From NCBI GenBank assembly GCA_020073465.1, contig JAIQFC010000022.1:1-64000 (forward strand): a stretch of 64,000 bases of DNA, read 5' to 3'. The notes beneath the pieces are model-generated. The model saw nothing but the letters and a program-made list of their open reading frames with translations, was not told the origin of the DNA and searched no databases. The position numbers were made by a program, and so were the translations under genes. Positions 27,460 through 35,611 of this stretch are shown here, one piece after another; within the stretch, counting starts at the first letter, position 1; each line of letters starts with the position of its first letter. The DNA comes from Terriglobia bacterium. Lineage in GTDB: Bacteria; Acidobacteriota; Terriglobia; Terriglobales; Acidobacteriaceae.

Positions 27460-29052
27460 GTGAACTGTATGGAAAACAGAGGATTGTCCGACGGATACAT
27501 GGACTCGGTGATGGACATGACCGAGCGGAAGGCCGCGGAGGATACGAGATCGAGGCTGGCAGCGATCGTGCAGTCTTCCGACGATGCGATTATCAGCAAG
27601 AATCTGAGAGGGATTATCACCAGCTGGAACCCCAGCGCGGAACGAATCTTCGGCTACACAGAGGATGAGGCCATTGGGAAATCGATAACGCTGATCATCC
27701 CTCCTGAGCTCCAATCCGAGGAAGACCATATTCTCCGACGACTGACGTCCGGCGAGCGCATTGAACACTTTGAAACTGTGAGGGTCAACAAGAGCGGGAA
27801 GCGCATTGACGTGTCGCTGACAATTTCCCCCATCAAGGACTCTTCCGGCCGCATTGTCGGTGCGTCCAAGATTGCCCGCGATGTTACACAGATGAAGCAG
27901 GTGGAACGGGCTTTGCGAGACAGCGAACAAAGAATGCGATTCAGCCTCGAGGCTGCTAGCTTCGGCACCTGGCACTGGGACATCGCCAGCGGGAAGGTGA
28001 GCTGGTCCGACAACATGGAAAAGATTCATGGGCAAGCCCCAGGATGGTTCCGGGGAGACTTTGACGGCTGTTTTGAGAATATCAACGCGGAAGATCGTGA
28101 ACGGGTTCAGGAAGCGTTGCGGAAAGCGCTTGAGGGCGACGGGAAATACGGAGTTCAGTATCGCCAATTCAGAGCAGATGGCATTCTTTCGTGGTTGGAA
28201 GCCCACGGTCAGGTCATCTACGACGAGCAAAACTGCCCCGCTGCCATGATGGGCGTGTGCTGGGACATCACCGAGCGTAAGCGGTACGAAGAGGAATTGA
28301 AGCAGGCTCGTGAGCTCTTGGAGACACGTGTACGTGAACGCACCAGCGAACTGGAACATGCACAAGAACGGTTGCGGATGTTGTCTGGCCGGCTTTTGCG
28401 AATGCAGGATGACGAGAGGCGCCGCATCGCCCGCGAACTGCATGACACCGTTGGACAGATCGTGGTTGCTTTGAACCTCAATCTGGTTCCGGTCGAGGAA
28501 GAACTGCTGAACAGTAACCCCGCTCTGGCTAAACAGGTCACGGCGAGCCTGAGTCTGGTGGAGGAACTCTCCAGGGACTTGCGGACGATTTCCCATCTGT
28601 TGCACCCACCCCTGCTTGACGAAGCTGGCCTGCTATCGGCTTTACGCTGGTATGTGGAGGGATTCTCCGAACGCAGCAAGATTGACGTAGATCTTCAGTT
28701 GGATTCTGGGGTGGGACGATTGCCTGCTGAGCACGAGACCGCTATTTTCCGGATCGTGCAGGAGTGTCTTACGAATATTCACCGTCACTCTGGCAGTAGC
28801 ACGGCCAAGATCAGCATCGCCCGCAACACCGGGAAGCTGGAGATCGAAATCTGCGACCAGGGGAAGGGCATGCCGATGCCGGTTCCCCGGGCCGGTGTGG
28901 GCATCCAGGGCATGGGAGAACGAGTTCGCCAGCTGGGAGGAAGTCTCGAAATCGGATCTTCCTCTGGCGGAACTCGAGTCGTAGCGATTCTCCCCGCCAA
29001 CTATTCTTCTTCTGAACATACACACGACGAAGCTGTCGATGTGGCTTCGTAA
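27460..29052 (+). CDS. PAS-PAS histidine kinase (NarX/HisKA_3 type)
   Basis: The 530-residue soluble kinase has two PAS domains (about 30-150, with AIVQSSDDAIISKNL, and 155-285, with FGTWHWDIASG and ITERKRYEEEL). A coiled coil follows (285-315), then HisKA_3 with acceptor His328 in RELHDTVGQ and HATPase_c (IHRHSGSSTAKISI, GIQGMGERVRQLGG). GTG 27460 is the longest start; ATG 27469 is nearly as good, and neither has a strong Shine-Dalgarno sequence. It closes the sensor operon, 59 bases after the preceding gene. It is similar to that gene in its kinase half, suggesting duplication with exchange of the input part. Confidence 0.88.
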   Translation: MNCMENRGLSDGYMDSVMDMTERKAAEDTRSRLAAIVQSSDDAIISKNLRGIITSWNPSAERIFGYTEDEAIGKSITLIIPPELQSEEDHILRRLTSGERIEHFETVRVNKSGKRIDVSLTISPIKDSSGRIVGASKIARDVTQMKQVERALRDSEQRMRFSLEAASFGTWHWDIASGKVSWSDNMEKIHGQAPGWFRGDFDGCFENINAEDRERVQEALRKALEGDGKYGVQYRQFRADGILSWLEAHGQVIYDEQNCPAAMMGVCWDITERKRYEEELKQARELLETRVRERTSELEHAQERLRMLSGRLLRMQDDERRRIARELHDTVGQIVVALNLNLVPVEEELLNSNPALAKQVTASLSLVEELSRDLRTISHLLHPPLLDEAGLLSALRWYVEGFSERSKIDVDLQLDSGVGRLPAEHETAIFRIVQECLTNIHRHSGSSTAKISIARNTGKLEIEICDQGKGMPMPVPRAGVGIQGMGERVRQLGGSLEIGSSSGGTRVVAILPANYSSSEHTHDEAVDVAS

Positions 29053-29141
29053 AGAAGGTCTCTCTCCGGAAGTGCTTCGCTATTTTTGCTACCCGTGGAT
29101 ACGGTCGCACCGCGACTTGTATCCCAGAGTTTTTTGAAGGG

Positions 29142-29176
29142 GCAGGCGCCATTCCTCCCAGCGGAACGGCGCCTGC
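29142..29176 (+). terminator. Inverted repeat after the sensor operon
   Basis: GCAGGCGCC (29142-29150) pairs perfectly with GGCGCCTGC (29168-29176). No T tract follows on the plus strand, so termination here is uncertain; it could be an extragenic palindrome. The rest of the 29053-29419 gap shows nothing else I can name. Confidence 0.35.
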
Positions 29177-29419
29177 TTAGGGGGCGTGTCGAGTAGGACC
29201 GCAGAATAACCGCGCGCACAAGACGTCACAATACCGCATGCGCCGTACTGGGTAAGGAAGTAATACGTAGGCGTCTGGCAAATGCATTAGCTCTCCGGCA
29301 GTGCCCCTGAATCCACTTTACAGCCCTTACCGGATAGAACAAACAGACCTGCGTGGCTAGGGTTGACACTGCTGAAAATCAAACAGGTTGCTCGCTTCGA
29401 GCACGGAAGAGGTCTGCAT

Positions 29420-30187
29420 ATGATGCGAACTCGCGGAACATGGCCGAGATGTCTGGTAGTCGTCGGCGCTGGGCTGCTGATTGTTGGAAGCCTGGCGTGG
29501 TCCTCGGATGACAAAGACAAGTCGGAAATCGAAAAACGAATTACGGCGTCGGCTGGAGTACTCAATGAAATCATGGCCACGCCCGACAAAGCGATTCCAG
29601 ATAAGGTGATGAGCGACGCGAAGTGCATTGCGGTCATTCCCTCGATGATAAAGATCGCAGTGGGCTTCGGTGGCAACCACGGCAAAGGTGTGGCCACTTG
29701 CCGAACCGAGAATGGAGCATGGAGTGCTCCTGCACCAATCACAATCACCGGTGGCAGTTGGGGGCTGCAACTTGGTGGACAGGCGGTTGATTTGGTCATG
29801 ATTGTGACGAATGAACAGGGAATGCAACACCTGCTTTCGAGCAAGTTCAAGCTCGGGGCTGATGCCTCTGCGGCAGCCGGCCCGGTTGGGCGCGACGCCG
29901 CTGCGGACACAGACTGGAAGATGAAGGCGGAAGTGTTGACTTATTCTCGGGCCCGCGGAATTTTTGCCGGCATCGACCTCAACGGCTCTGCCATCACGCA
30001 AGACAAAGATGAAACCCGAATCCTGTACGGGAGCTTTGTGCCCTTCACTGACATTCTTGCTGGAAAGGTTACTACTCCGGAGTCAAGCGAAGTGTTTCTG
30101 ACAGCGGTGAAGAAATATGCGGGGCAGGCCCGGGAACATGGTGAACTGCAGCCGGCTCCGAACAATGCAGGCGCAGCAGTTCGATGA
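29420..30187 (+). CDS. SYLF (YSC84/DUF500) lipid-binding-domain exported protein
   Basis: From ATG 29420 (GGAAGAGG about nine bases upstream) the protein is 255 residues with a signal sequence (VVVGAGLLIVGSLAW). The longer frame from 29363 lacks a Shine-Dalgarno sequence. The SYLF domain shows AKCIAVIPSMIKIAVGFGG, GGSWGLQLGGQAVDLVMIV and YSRARGIFAGIDLNG, and covers almost the whole mature protein. SYLF domains bind phosphoinositides in eukaryotes; the bacterial versions are envelope proteins of unknown function, frequent in stress loci. The next gene (30240) starts 52 bases later. Confidence 0.85.
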   Translation: MMRTRGTWPRCLVVVGAGLLIVGSLAWSSDDKDKSEIEKRITASAGVLNEIMATPDKAIPDKVMSDAKCIAVIPSMIKIAVGFGGNHGKGVATCRTENGAWSAPAPITITGGSWGLQLGGQAVDLVMIVTNEQGMQHLLSSKFKLGADASAAAGPVGRDAAADTDWKMKAEVLTYSRARGIFAGIDLNGSAITQDKDETRILYGSFVPFTDILAGKVTTPESSEVFLTAVKKYAGQAREHGELQPAPNNAGAAVR

Positions 30188-30239
30188 GGAAGAGATCCGC
30201 TCGCAGGCAAATTCGTGGATAACTGATCGGAGGCTGCTG

Positions 30240-30392
30240 ATGTCCACCATTCTAGTTGTCATTTTGGTTTTGTTACTGGTCGGAGCTTTGCCAGCATGGC
30301 CCTACAGCCGGTCGTGGGGTTATTACCCCAGCAGCGGTCTTGGGATTGTAGTTGTGATTCTTCTTGTGCTGCTTCTGGCTGGTAGATTATGA
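30240..30392 (+). CDS. DUF3309-family small membrane protein
   Basis: The 50-residue protein MSTILVVILVLLLVGALPAW has one hydrophobic helix, a turn with Tyr/Ser/Gly and a second helix (GLGIVVVILLVLLLAG). This is the pattern of DUF3309 hydrophobic peptides. ATG 30240 is preceded by GGAGG at about ten bases. It probably forms an operon with the SYLF gene and ends before a strong terminator. Function unknown; these peptides are often stress-induced. Confidence 0.8.
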   Translation: MSTILVVILVLLLVGALPAWPYSRSWGYYPSSGLGIVVVILLVLLLAGRL

Positions 30393-30437
30393 CGCTGACT
30401 ACCTGACCGATCTTCAATGTCGGATGTTTGTTCTCTC

Positions 30438-30475
30438 GAAAATGGTGGGGGTTCTGTTCCCACCATTTTCTTTTC
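30438..30475 (+). terminator. Rho-independent terminator after the DUF3309 gene
   Basis: GAAAATGGTGGG (30438-30449) pairs perfectly with CCCACCATTTTC (30459-30470); TTTTCTCGTT follows. Confidence 0.85.
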
Positions 30476-30615
30476 TCGTTGAAAACGCTTGCCATTCGCC
30501 GACCCTCGCGCATTTCCGCTGAACACGGCAAACACAATCCATCAGATTGCATCTATTAGGGACCGGAATGTTTGCGCAAACCAAGGTTCGCACAAACTGA
30601 AACCAGGAGCCGTAC

Positions 30616-31593
30616 ATGTCGAATGAGCAAAGTCCCCGCTCCGCTGCCTACACGCCTTTTCCATCGACATCCTCAGCGGTCTTCGACCGTCCATACGCCC
30701 CGCGCGCATTGCCCTCGGTCCGAGCCACACAAAAACGCCAATCTCCAAAGTCTCTTGCTCCGGATGAGATATGGGGACACTACAACAATTATCGTTCCAA
30801 TGGTTTTGTGGTCTCTGCTCTGGTGCATACAGCCATACTCGGTTTGATCCTTGCTGGGGGCATCTTTGGGCATCGAGTCGTACAACAAATTCAGAAACGT
30901 GAGGTAGTCACGTTAATCGCCCCTTCGCCAGATTCTTATGCCTTACCTACAGCCAAGACAGTGGTCAGCGGCGGAGGCGGAGGAGGAGATCACGATCCCC
31001 TGCCTGCACCAAAAGGGAGATTGCCGAAACCTGCACTGCAACAGATCACCGCGCCGCAGATCGTAGTGCGCAATGAAAAACCCAAACTGACGGCAGAGCC
31101 GACGGTAGTAATTCCTCCGCAAGTGCACTTGGCGGACAATCACATGCCGACTCTGGGCACGACTACAACCGCGCCCCTTCCAGCTGCCCCGCCCTCGAAC
31201 GGCAGTGGCTCTGGAGGCGGCATCGGTTCCGGGTCGGGTGGTGGGGTGGGCGTTGGTCACGGCCCAGGCGCTGGCCCTGGAAGCGGGGGTGGTATCGGCG
31301 GAGGTGTGTTCAAAGTCGGTGGCGGAATTTCCGCGCCACAAGCGATTGCAACACCCGATCCTGACTATACCGAGGAAGCGCGCCGAGCCAAAACTCAGGG
31401 GACCTGCATTCTCTGGATGATTGTGGACGCTGCAGGCCGTCCCCGCGATATCCGCGTAGTCCGAGGCCTGGGTTATGGTCTGGACACAAAGGCCATCGAA
31501 GCCGTAAAGCAATGGCGTTTTCAGCCGGCCCTCAAGGACGGCAAAGCGGTGAATGTGCAAATCAGTGTGGAAGTTGCTTTCCGCCTCTACTGA
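30616..31593 (+). CDS. TonB-family energy transducer-like protein
   Basis: The 325-residue protein has a cytoplasmic N-terminus (about 70 residues), one membrane segment (VVSALVHTAILGLILAGG, about 73-90) and a periplasmic linker. The linker is Pro-rich, then Gly/Ser-rich (about 195-235, GSGSGGGIGSGSGGGVG-like). The C-terminal TonB domain (about 245-325) has DPDYTEEARRAKTQGTCIL, VVRGLGYGLD and AVKQWRFQPALKDGKAV. TonB transmits proton-motive force to outer-membrane receptors. No ExbB/ExbD genes are seen nearby, so it depends on unlinked partners. It starts at ATG 30616 after a terminator. Confidence 0.85.
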   Translation: MSNEQSPRSAAYTPFPSTSSAVFDRPYAPRALPSVRATQKRQSPKSLAPDEIWGHYNNYRSNGFVVSALVHTAILGLILAGGIFGHRVVQQIQKREVVTLIAPSPDSYALPTAKTVVSGGGGGGDHDPLPAPKGRLPKPALQQITAPQIVVRNEKPKLTAEPTVVIPPQVHLADNHMPTLGTTTTAPLPAAPPSNGSGSGGGIGSGSGGGVGVGHGPGAGPGSGGGIGGGVFKVGGGISAPQAIATPDPDYTEEARRAKTQGTCILWMIVDAAGRPRDIRVVRGLGYGLDTKAIEAVKQWRFQPALKDGKAVNVQISVEVAFRLY

Positions 31594-31920
31594 TCGGATG
31601 AAGTCGAACCCCGCGAGCTAGGGCGGGCCCCGCTTGGCCATCTACAGGCATTTCCGAAGTACACTGCAGGATTTCCTGCAGGACTACTGGACATCGGCCG
31701 ACTTGAATTCCTCGCAAAACACCTCCATAGGAAAAAAGTTGCGCTTCGCAAAAAGAAACAAAATCGAAAGGCCTCAACGATTTACTTCACTTCGTTGTAA
31801 GGCGCGACCCACTTCGAATTACAGGCGGAACCCGATAGGACCTGAGCGCCCCTTTCTCTAAGCTGGCTTTCGAAAGCCGAATGCCCAACAAGCAGTCCAG
31901 ATTTTGTGAAGGAGACAACA
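31594..31920. other. Intergenic region upstream of the ECF sigma gene
   Basis: There is a perfect palindrome CTGCAGGA-TT-TCCTGCAG (31664-31681), which could be a regulatory site. A 75-codon frame here has no Shine-Dalgarno sequence and an unlikely composition. No known ECF promoter pair was recognised. Confidence 0.4.
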
Positions 31921-32604
31921 GTGGCTACTTGCGCAATTCCCGCGACAGCAACGAACGTTATTCCACTTGAGGACAACCCCCAGCGCAACAACTCCGAACG
32001 CAGCCTGGTCCAGCGTGCACAGCGTGGAGACCAGCAGGCCTTTGCGACATTGTTTGAGTTGCACAAAAAGCGTGTTTATTCGGTATGTCTGCTTATGACC
32101 AAGGATGTGGCAGAAGCCGAAGATTTGACCCAGGAAGCTTTTCTGCAGGTATTTCGCAGCGTCGGTACTTTTCGTGGAGACGCGGCATTTTCGACCTGGT
32201 TGTACCGCGTGGCGGTGAACACGGTGCTGATGAAACTGCGCCGCCGAAAAGGGCTCCCGCTACTTTCGTTGGATGAACCTGTATCACCCGACTCGCCATC
32301 TCTGCGACGGGACGTGGGAAAGGACGACCCGCGTCTGAGTGGTGCTGTCGACCGTATTGCCCTGCGCCGGGCGATCGAAGAGTTGCCCGAAGGCTGCCGC
32401 ACCATCTTCACTCTGCATGAAGTGCAGGGGTATCAACACCACGAGATTGCGCAGCTCCTGCGCTGCTCGATCGGAAACTCGAAGTCGCAGCTGCATAAAG
32501 CGAAGTTGAAGATGCGTGACCTGCTGTTTCCGAAGCGGAGAGGCGCAAGGAGGCGAGCCGCTGTTAACCGCGGCGCGGAGCAGCCGGCTTGTCGGCCAGC
32601 CTGA
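31921..32604 (+). CDS. ECF-type RNA polymerase sigma factor (RpoE-like)
   Basis: The 227-residue sigma factor has region 2 (about 38-112; QAFATLFELHKKRVYSVCL, DLTQEAFLQVFRSV, FSTWLYRVAVN) and region 4 (about 145-205; AIEELPEGCRTIFTLHEVQG, HHEIAQLLRCSIGNSKSQLH). Start GTG 31921 is preceded by GAAGGAG at seven bases; an upstream in-frame GTG at 31906 overlaps that Shine-Dalgarno sequence. Usually an anti-sigma factor gene follows; here none is seen, the next gene being a nucleotidyltransferase-like protein that starts 14 bases later. A basic C-terminal tail (KRRGARRRAAVNRGA) extends past region 4. Confidence 0.9.
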   Translation: MATCAIPATATNVIPLEDNPQRNNSERSLVQRAQRGDQQAFATLFELHKKRVYSVCLLMTKDVAEAEDLTQEAFLQVFRSVGTFRGDAAFSTWLYRVAVNTVLMKLRRRKGLPLLSLDEPVSPDSPSLRRDVGKDDPRLSGAVDRIALRRAIEELPEGCRTIFTLHEVQGYQHHEIAQLLRCSIGNSKSQLHKAKLKMRDLLFPKRRGARRRAAVNRGAEQPACRPA

Positions 32605-32618
32605 ACTCTCGCTTTAGC

Positions 32619-33725
32619 ATGACACGCCTGGCAGATCAGGAAGTGTGGGCCCGTGAAGATTGCCGCAGTCGAGGAAGGACAACGTCCGTGGTGCTAGGAG
32701 CAATTGTGACCGTCGGCATCGGAGGTGATGCTTCTGCTTGTGACGCATCTGCCGATTCCGCCACATCTGACCGGAGCAGAGACGAAACACCGTTTCCGAT
32801 ACCGTTGAGCTGCGTCGACGTGCTCGGTCGTTCCGTGATTGAACGCATGGTAGAACGATTCGCCGGCGCTGACGTTGAAGCTGTGTCGGTATTGGTACAT
32901 GCCAGTATCTCGCATCTGGTGCCCGCTTTTCGGCGTTCGTTCGAAAAGTTGGAAGTGCAGGTTGTCGAAGATATGCAATTCGCGATCGGCCAGACTCTGA
33001 AGCACTACGCGGAGAGTGGTGTCGACTTCGCGTTCGTAACCGATGCCAACACCTATGCCGAATGTGATCTTATCGATTTACTGTGGTTCCACCGCGGTAG
33101 CCGGCAAGTAATCACACGAACCTTCGATCGAGAAGGCGCTTTGAACTTCTGGGTTGCGACTTGCGCGAAAGCCCACGAAAGCGACTTGGCGATCTTGTTT
33201 TCGAAGACGGAGGAGACCGGATCCGCATCCTACTTCATTAGCGACTATCTTACCCGGCTCGCGCATCCGCGGGACGTTCGCAGGCTTGTGGAGTGTGTCC
33301 TTCGAGGGCGCTGCGAGATGCGTCCCTTGGGGCAGGAAGTTAGACCTGGGGTGTGGGTCGATGATGGAGCGCAAATTCACAAGCGCGCCCGAATTGTAGC
33401 TCCCGCGTATATCGGTCGCGAATCTGTGGTGCGGGAAGACAGCGTGATCACTCGCTTCAGCAACATTGAAAAGCAGAGCTATATCGACTATGGCACTGTG
33501 ATTGAAGACAGCTCTATCCTGACCAACAGTTATGTGGGCATATGGCTCGACGTGGCTCACGCGGTTGTGCGAGGGAACAGACTCTGGAATCTAACCCGCA
33601 ATGTCATGCTCAAAATTTCTGATCCAAGCGTGATCCGACGAAATGTTCCGCCCCAAAATAAAATTCGCGGTGGGCTAAATGTCCCGCCACCCCTCGGACT
33701 GCTCGCGTTTGCCCCTTTGGGGTGA
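32619..33725 (+). CDS. NDP-sugar nucleotidyltransferase-like protein with left-handed beta-helix
   Basis: From ATG 32619 the protein is 368 residues. The first half resembles a degenerate NTP_transferase domain (PLSCVDVLGRSVIERMVERF, DFAFVTDANTYAECDL) but lacks the GxGxRL signature loop, so activity is doubtful. The second half has hexapeptide repeats of a left-handed beta-helix (about 245-330; PGVWVDDGAQIHKRARIVAP, YIGRESVVREDSVI). The start is uncertain. Frame +1 from GTG 32653 reads MKIAAVEEGQRPWC then stops, which looks like a better N-terminus joined by a one-base frameshift near 32690. It may supply sugar nucleotides to the neighbouring polysaccharide locus. Confidence 0.65.
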   Translation: MTRLADQEVWAREDCRSRGRTTSVVLGAIVTVGIGGDASACDASADSATSDRSRDETPFPIPLSCVDVLGRSVIERMVERFAGADVEAVSVLVHASISHLVPAFRRSFEKLEVQVVEDMQFAIGQTLKHYAESGVDFAFVTDANTYAECDLIDLLWFHRGSRQVITRTFDREGALNFWVATCAKAHESDLAILFSKTEETGSASYFISDYLTRLAHPRDVRRLVECVLRGRCEMRPLGQEVRPGVWVDDGAQIHKRARIVAPAYIGRESVVREDSVITRFSNIEKQSYIDYGTVIEDSSILTNSYVGIWLDVAHAVVRGNRLWNLTRNVMLKISDPSVIRRNVPPQNKIRGGLNVPPPLGLLAFAPLG

Positions 33726-33847
33726 GTGGCAAGGAGAAGGGGAGAATGAATGGAAAATAAGTAAGGATTGTTAGCGTTCGCAAATGAGCATTCAGCGCAG
33801 AAAACGCTGCGGACTGAGAGCCAATTCTTAATCGAGGAGTGAGTGCC

Positions 33848-34255
33848 ATGCATACCAGAGGGCCCGTAGTCGTGATGGAGTTGCCGGAACAACTGAACCA
33901 TCCCGAAGTGATGACCTTTCTCGATGAGATAACGCCGCTGCTGGAATCTGACCGTCCGCGCGTAGTTTTGGACTGTTCCCAAGTCCGGTACATCGATAGC
34001 GCCGGCATCGAGATGTTGCTGCGCTGCATGGAAGAGGCCATGAAGCGTGATGGCGATTTGAAGTTGGCGGCAGTCTCACCTGAGTCGGCGGTGATTCTCG
34101 AACTGATGCGAGTCGACCGGCTCTTCGAAACGTTTGAAACCTCTGAAGCAGCTGTACAAAGTTTCCACGGGCTGCCGGCACGCGAAAATTCACAGAGCGA
34201 ACCATGGAACACCGGCGCTTATGGCGCTTTAGGTGATCTAGAGGCTGCTGGCTAG
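33848..34255 (+). CDS. STAS-domain protein (anti-sigma-factor antagonist-like)
   Basis: The 135-residue protein from ATG 33848 has GAGGAG nine bases upstream, which decides it against GTG 33839. A STAS domain covers residues about 8-112: VVVMELPEQL, RPRVVLDCSQVRYIDSAGIE with conserved Ser51, and LKLAAVSPESAVILELMRVD. In SpoIIAA/RsbV proteins this serine is phosphorylated by an anti-sigma kinase. No RsbW-type kinase gene is present here. It opens a plus-strand series of genes for polysaccharide production and may regulate them. Confidence 0.82.
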   Translation: MHTRGPVVVMELPEQLNHPEVMTFLDEITPLLESDRPRVVLDCSQVRYIDSAGIEMLLRCMEEAMKRDGDLKLAAVSPESAVILELMRVDRLFETFETSEAAVQSFHGLPARENSQSEPWNTGAYGALGDLEAAG

Positions 34256-34284
34256 TTCGCCGATTGACCGCGTCGGAGATGACA

Positions 34285-34839
34285 ATGAAAACGTCGAATC
34301 AAGTGTTTACACACATGGCGCTGAGCGGTCTGGTGATTCTTGGACTGCTGGGCGATGGATTGCCAGCAGCCGCCCAACAGTCGTCTGCCAAAGTAACGAA
34401 TCAGCAGACAGCCGCAGAACAAGAACCGCAAGCTTCAACGACGAGCACAATGACCGAGCAGGCCAACATCAGCGAACTGCCAGACAGTCCCGGTGCTGTC
34501 CTTTCCCGCATGCAGGACCAGTCGCCGACGCAGTCTGACAATTCACAACAAACCAATTCACAACCGGCAGCCGCACAATCCTCAACGCAACTCCAGAACC
34601 AACCGGCTCCGGCCCCCGCACCGCCTCAAAAGCCAGTGGGAACTGCCGCTGCGGAGACTCCCGTCGTAAGCGGGGTAGCGGCTTCTCAACCTGCAGGTGT
34701 GGCCATAGCGCCTGCAAAGCAGCGGCGTGCGCGCACCATCGTGTTGAGAATGGGGGCCCTTGTAGGCGCGGGCGTGGCTCTGGGAACCGTTGTGGCTTTG
34801 ACGCAGGCAACTCCGAGTAAACCTCCGGGGGCACGCTAG
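34285..34839 (+). CDS. Exported Gln/Pro/Ala-rich protein of unknown function
   Basis: The 184-residue protein from ATG 34285 (GGAG six bases upstream) has a signal peptide (MALSGLVILGLLGDG, then AAAQQ). The mature part is low-complexity: Gln, Ser, Thr and Pro-rich (about 35-125) with the island ISELPDSPGAVLSRMQ. A hydrophobic segment near the C-terminus (about 150-172; VLRMGALVGAGVALGTVVAL) probably anchors it. The ELPDSPGAV phrase recurs in small acidobacterial proteins near polysaccharide genes. It sits 29 bases after the STAS gene and ten before the kinase-like gene, so an operon is likely. Role unknown. Confidence 0.6.
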   Translation: MKTSNQVFTHMALSGLVILGLLGDGLPAAAQQSSAKVTNQQTAAEQEPQASTTSTMTEQANISELPDSPGAVLSRMQDQSPTQSDNSQQTNSQPAAAQSSTQLQNQPAPAPAPPQKPVGTAAAETPVVSGVAASQPAGVAIAPAKQRRARTIVLRMGALVGAGVALGTVVALTQATPSKPPGAR

Positions 34840-34848
34840 GTTTCAGCC

Positions 34849-35514
34849 GTGAAGATAGTGAGTTTTTCCGGGATCGACGGCGCGGGCAAGAGCACGCAGA
34901 TCATCACGCTCGAGACGTGGCTCCGCGATGCGGGGCTTCGCATCAAGCTACTGACGTTCTGGGACGATGTCGTCGTCCTCTCGCGACTCCGGGAATTCAT
35001 GAGCCATTGGGCATTCCGAGGAGACGAAGGAGTCGGAACGCCCGAGCAGCCAATCCACCGGCGCGACAAGAACGTGACCTCGTGGCCGGTCACGGTCATG
35101 CGTCTCTGCTTCTATTGCGTGGATGCTGTTAGCCTGTGGCTACAGGTTCACAAAATTGAGAAAACTGACGCCGATGTCGTGATCTTTGACCGCTATATTT
35201 ACGACGAGCTCGCCAATCTTTCCATTAACAGTTGGCTAGAGCGCGCTTTCGTGCGTCTGATCTTGAAACTCACGGCTGCGCCTGATGTGGCATATCTCAT
35301 TGACGCAGACCCGGCACAAGCACAGGCGCGCAAGCCTGAATATCCTCTCGAGTTTCTGCATCACAATCGTGAATCCTATCTGGCACTCAGTCGACTTGCC
35401 AGCCACATGGTGGTCATCCAAGCCTCATCGATTGCAGCAACAGAAGAGAGAATTAAGGCGGCGTTGCTGTCCAAGCTCTCTGCAGAGGATTCAAAACTTC
35501 TTGCCCTTGCATAG
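34849..35514 (+). CDS. Thymidylate-kinase-like P-loop protein
   Basis: The 221-residue protein has the P-loop GIDGAGKST at residues 8-16, the DR motif in FDRYIYDELA and a lid-like region (QARKPEYP) as in dTMP kinases. It deviates in the middle, with a long hydrophobic stretch (VTVMRLCFYCVDAVSLWLQV) that real dTMP kinases lack. Such proteins occur in acidobacterial polysaccharide loci, and its substrate may not be dTMP. Start GTG 34849, with a weak Shine-Dalgarno sequence. It is ten bases from the preceding gene and 97 from the glycosyltransferase. Confidence 0.7.
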   Translation: MKIVSFSGIDGAGKSTQIITLETWLRDAGLRIKLLTFWDDVVVLSRLREFMSHWAFRGDEGVGTPEQPIHRRDKNVTSWPVTVMRLCFYCVDAVSLWLQVHKIEKTDADVVIFDRYIYDELANLSINSWLERAFVRLILKLTAAPDVAYLIDADPAQAQARKPEYPLEFLHHNRESYLALSRLASHMVVIQASSIAATEERIKAALLSKLSAEDSKLLALA

Positions 35515-35611
35515 TGCGCTCCGTCGCAAGAGACGCTTTCTCCGCAAACCGGAACCAACATATTCCTCAACGGACTCATCGAACTAACAACACCACCGAA
35601 GCCGGAGGATA

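Noticed and set aside
31634-31861. 75-codon frame before the ECF sigma gene
   Set aside because: It starts at TTG without a Shine-Dalgarno sequence, has no motif, and its composition differs from neighbouring genes.
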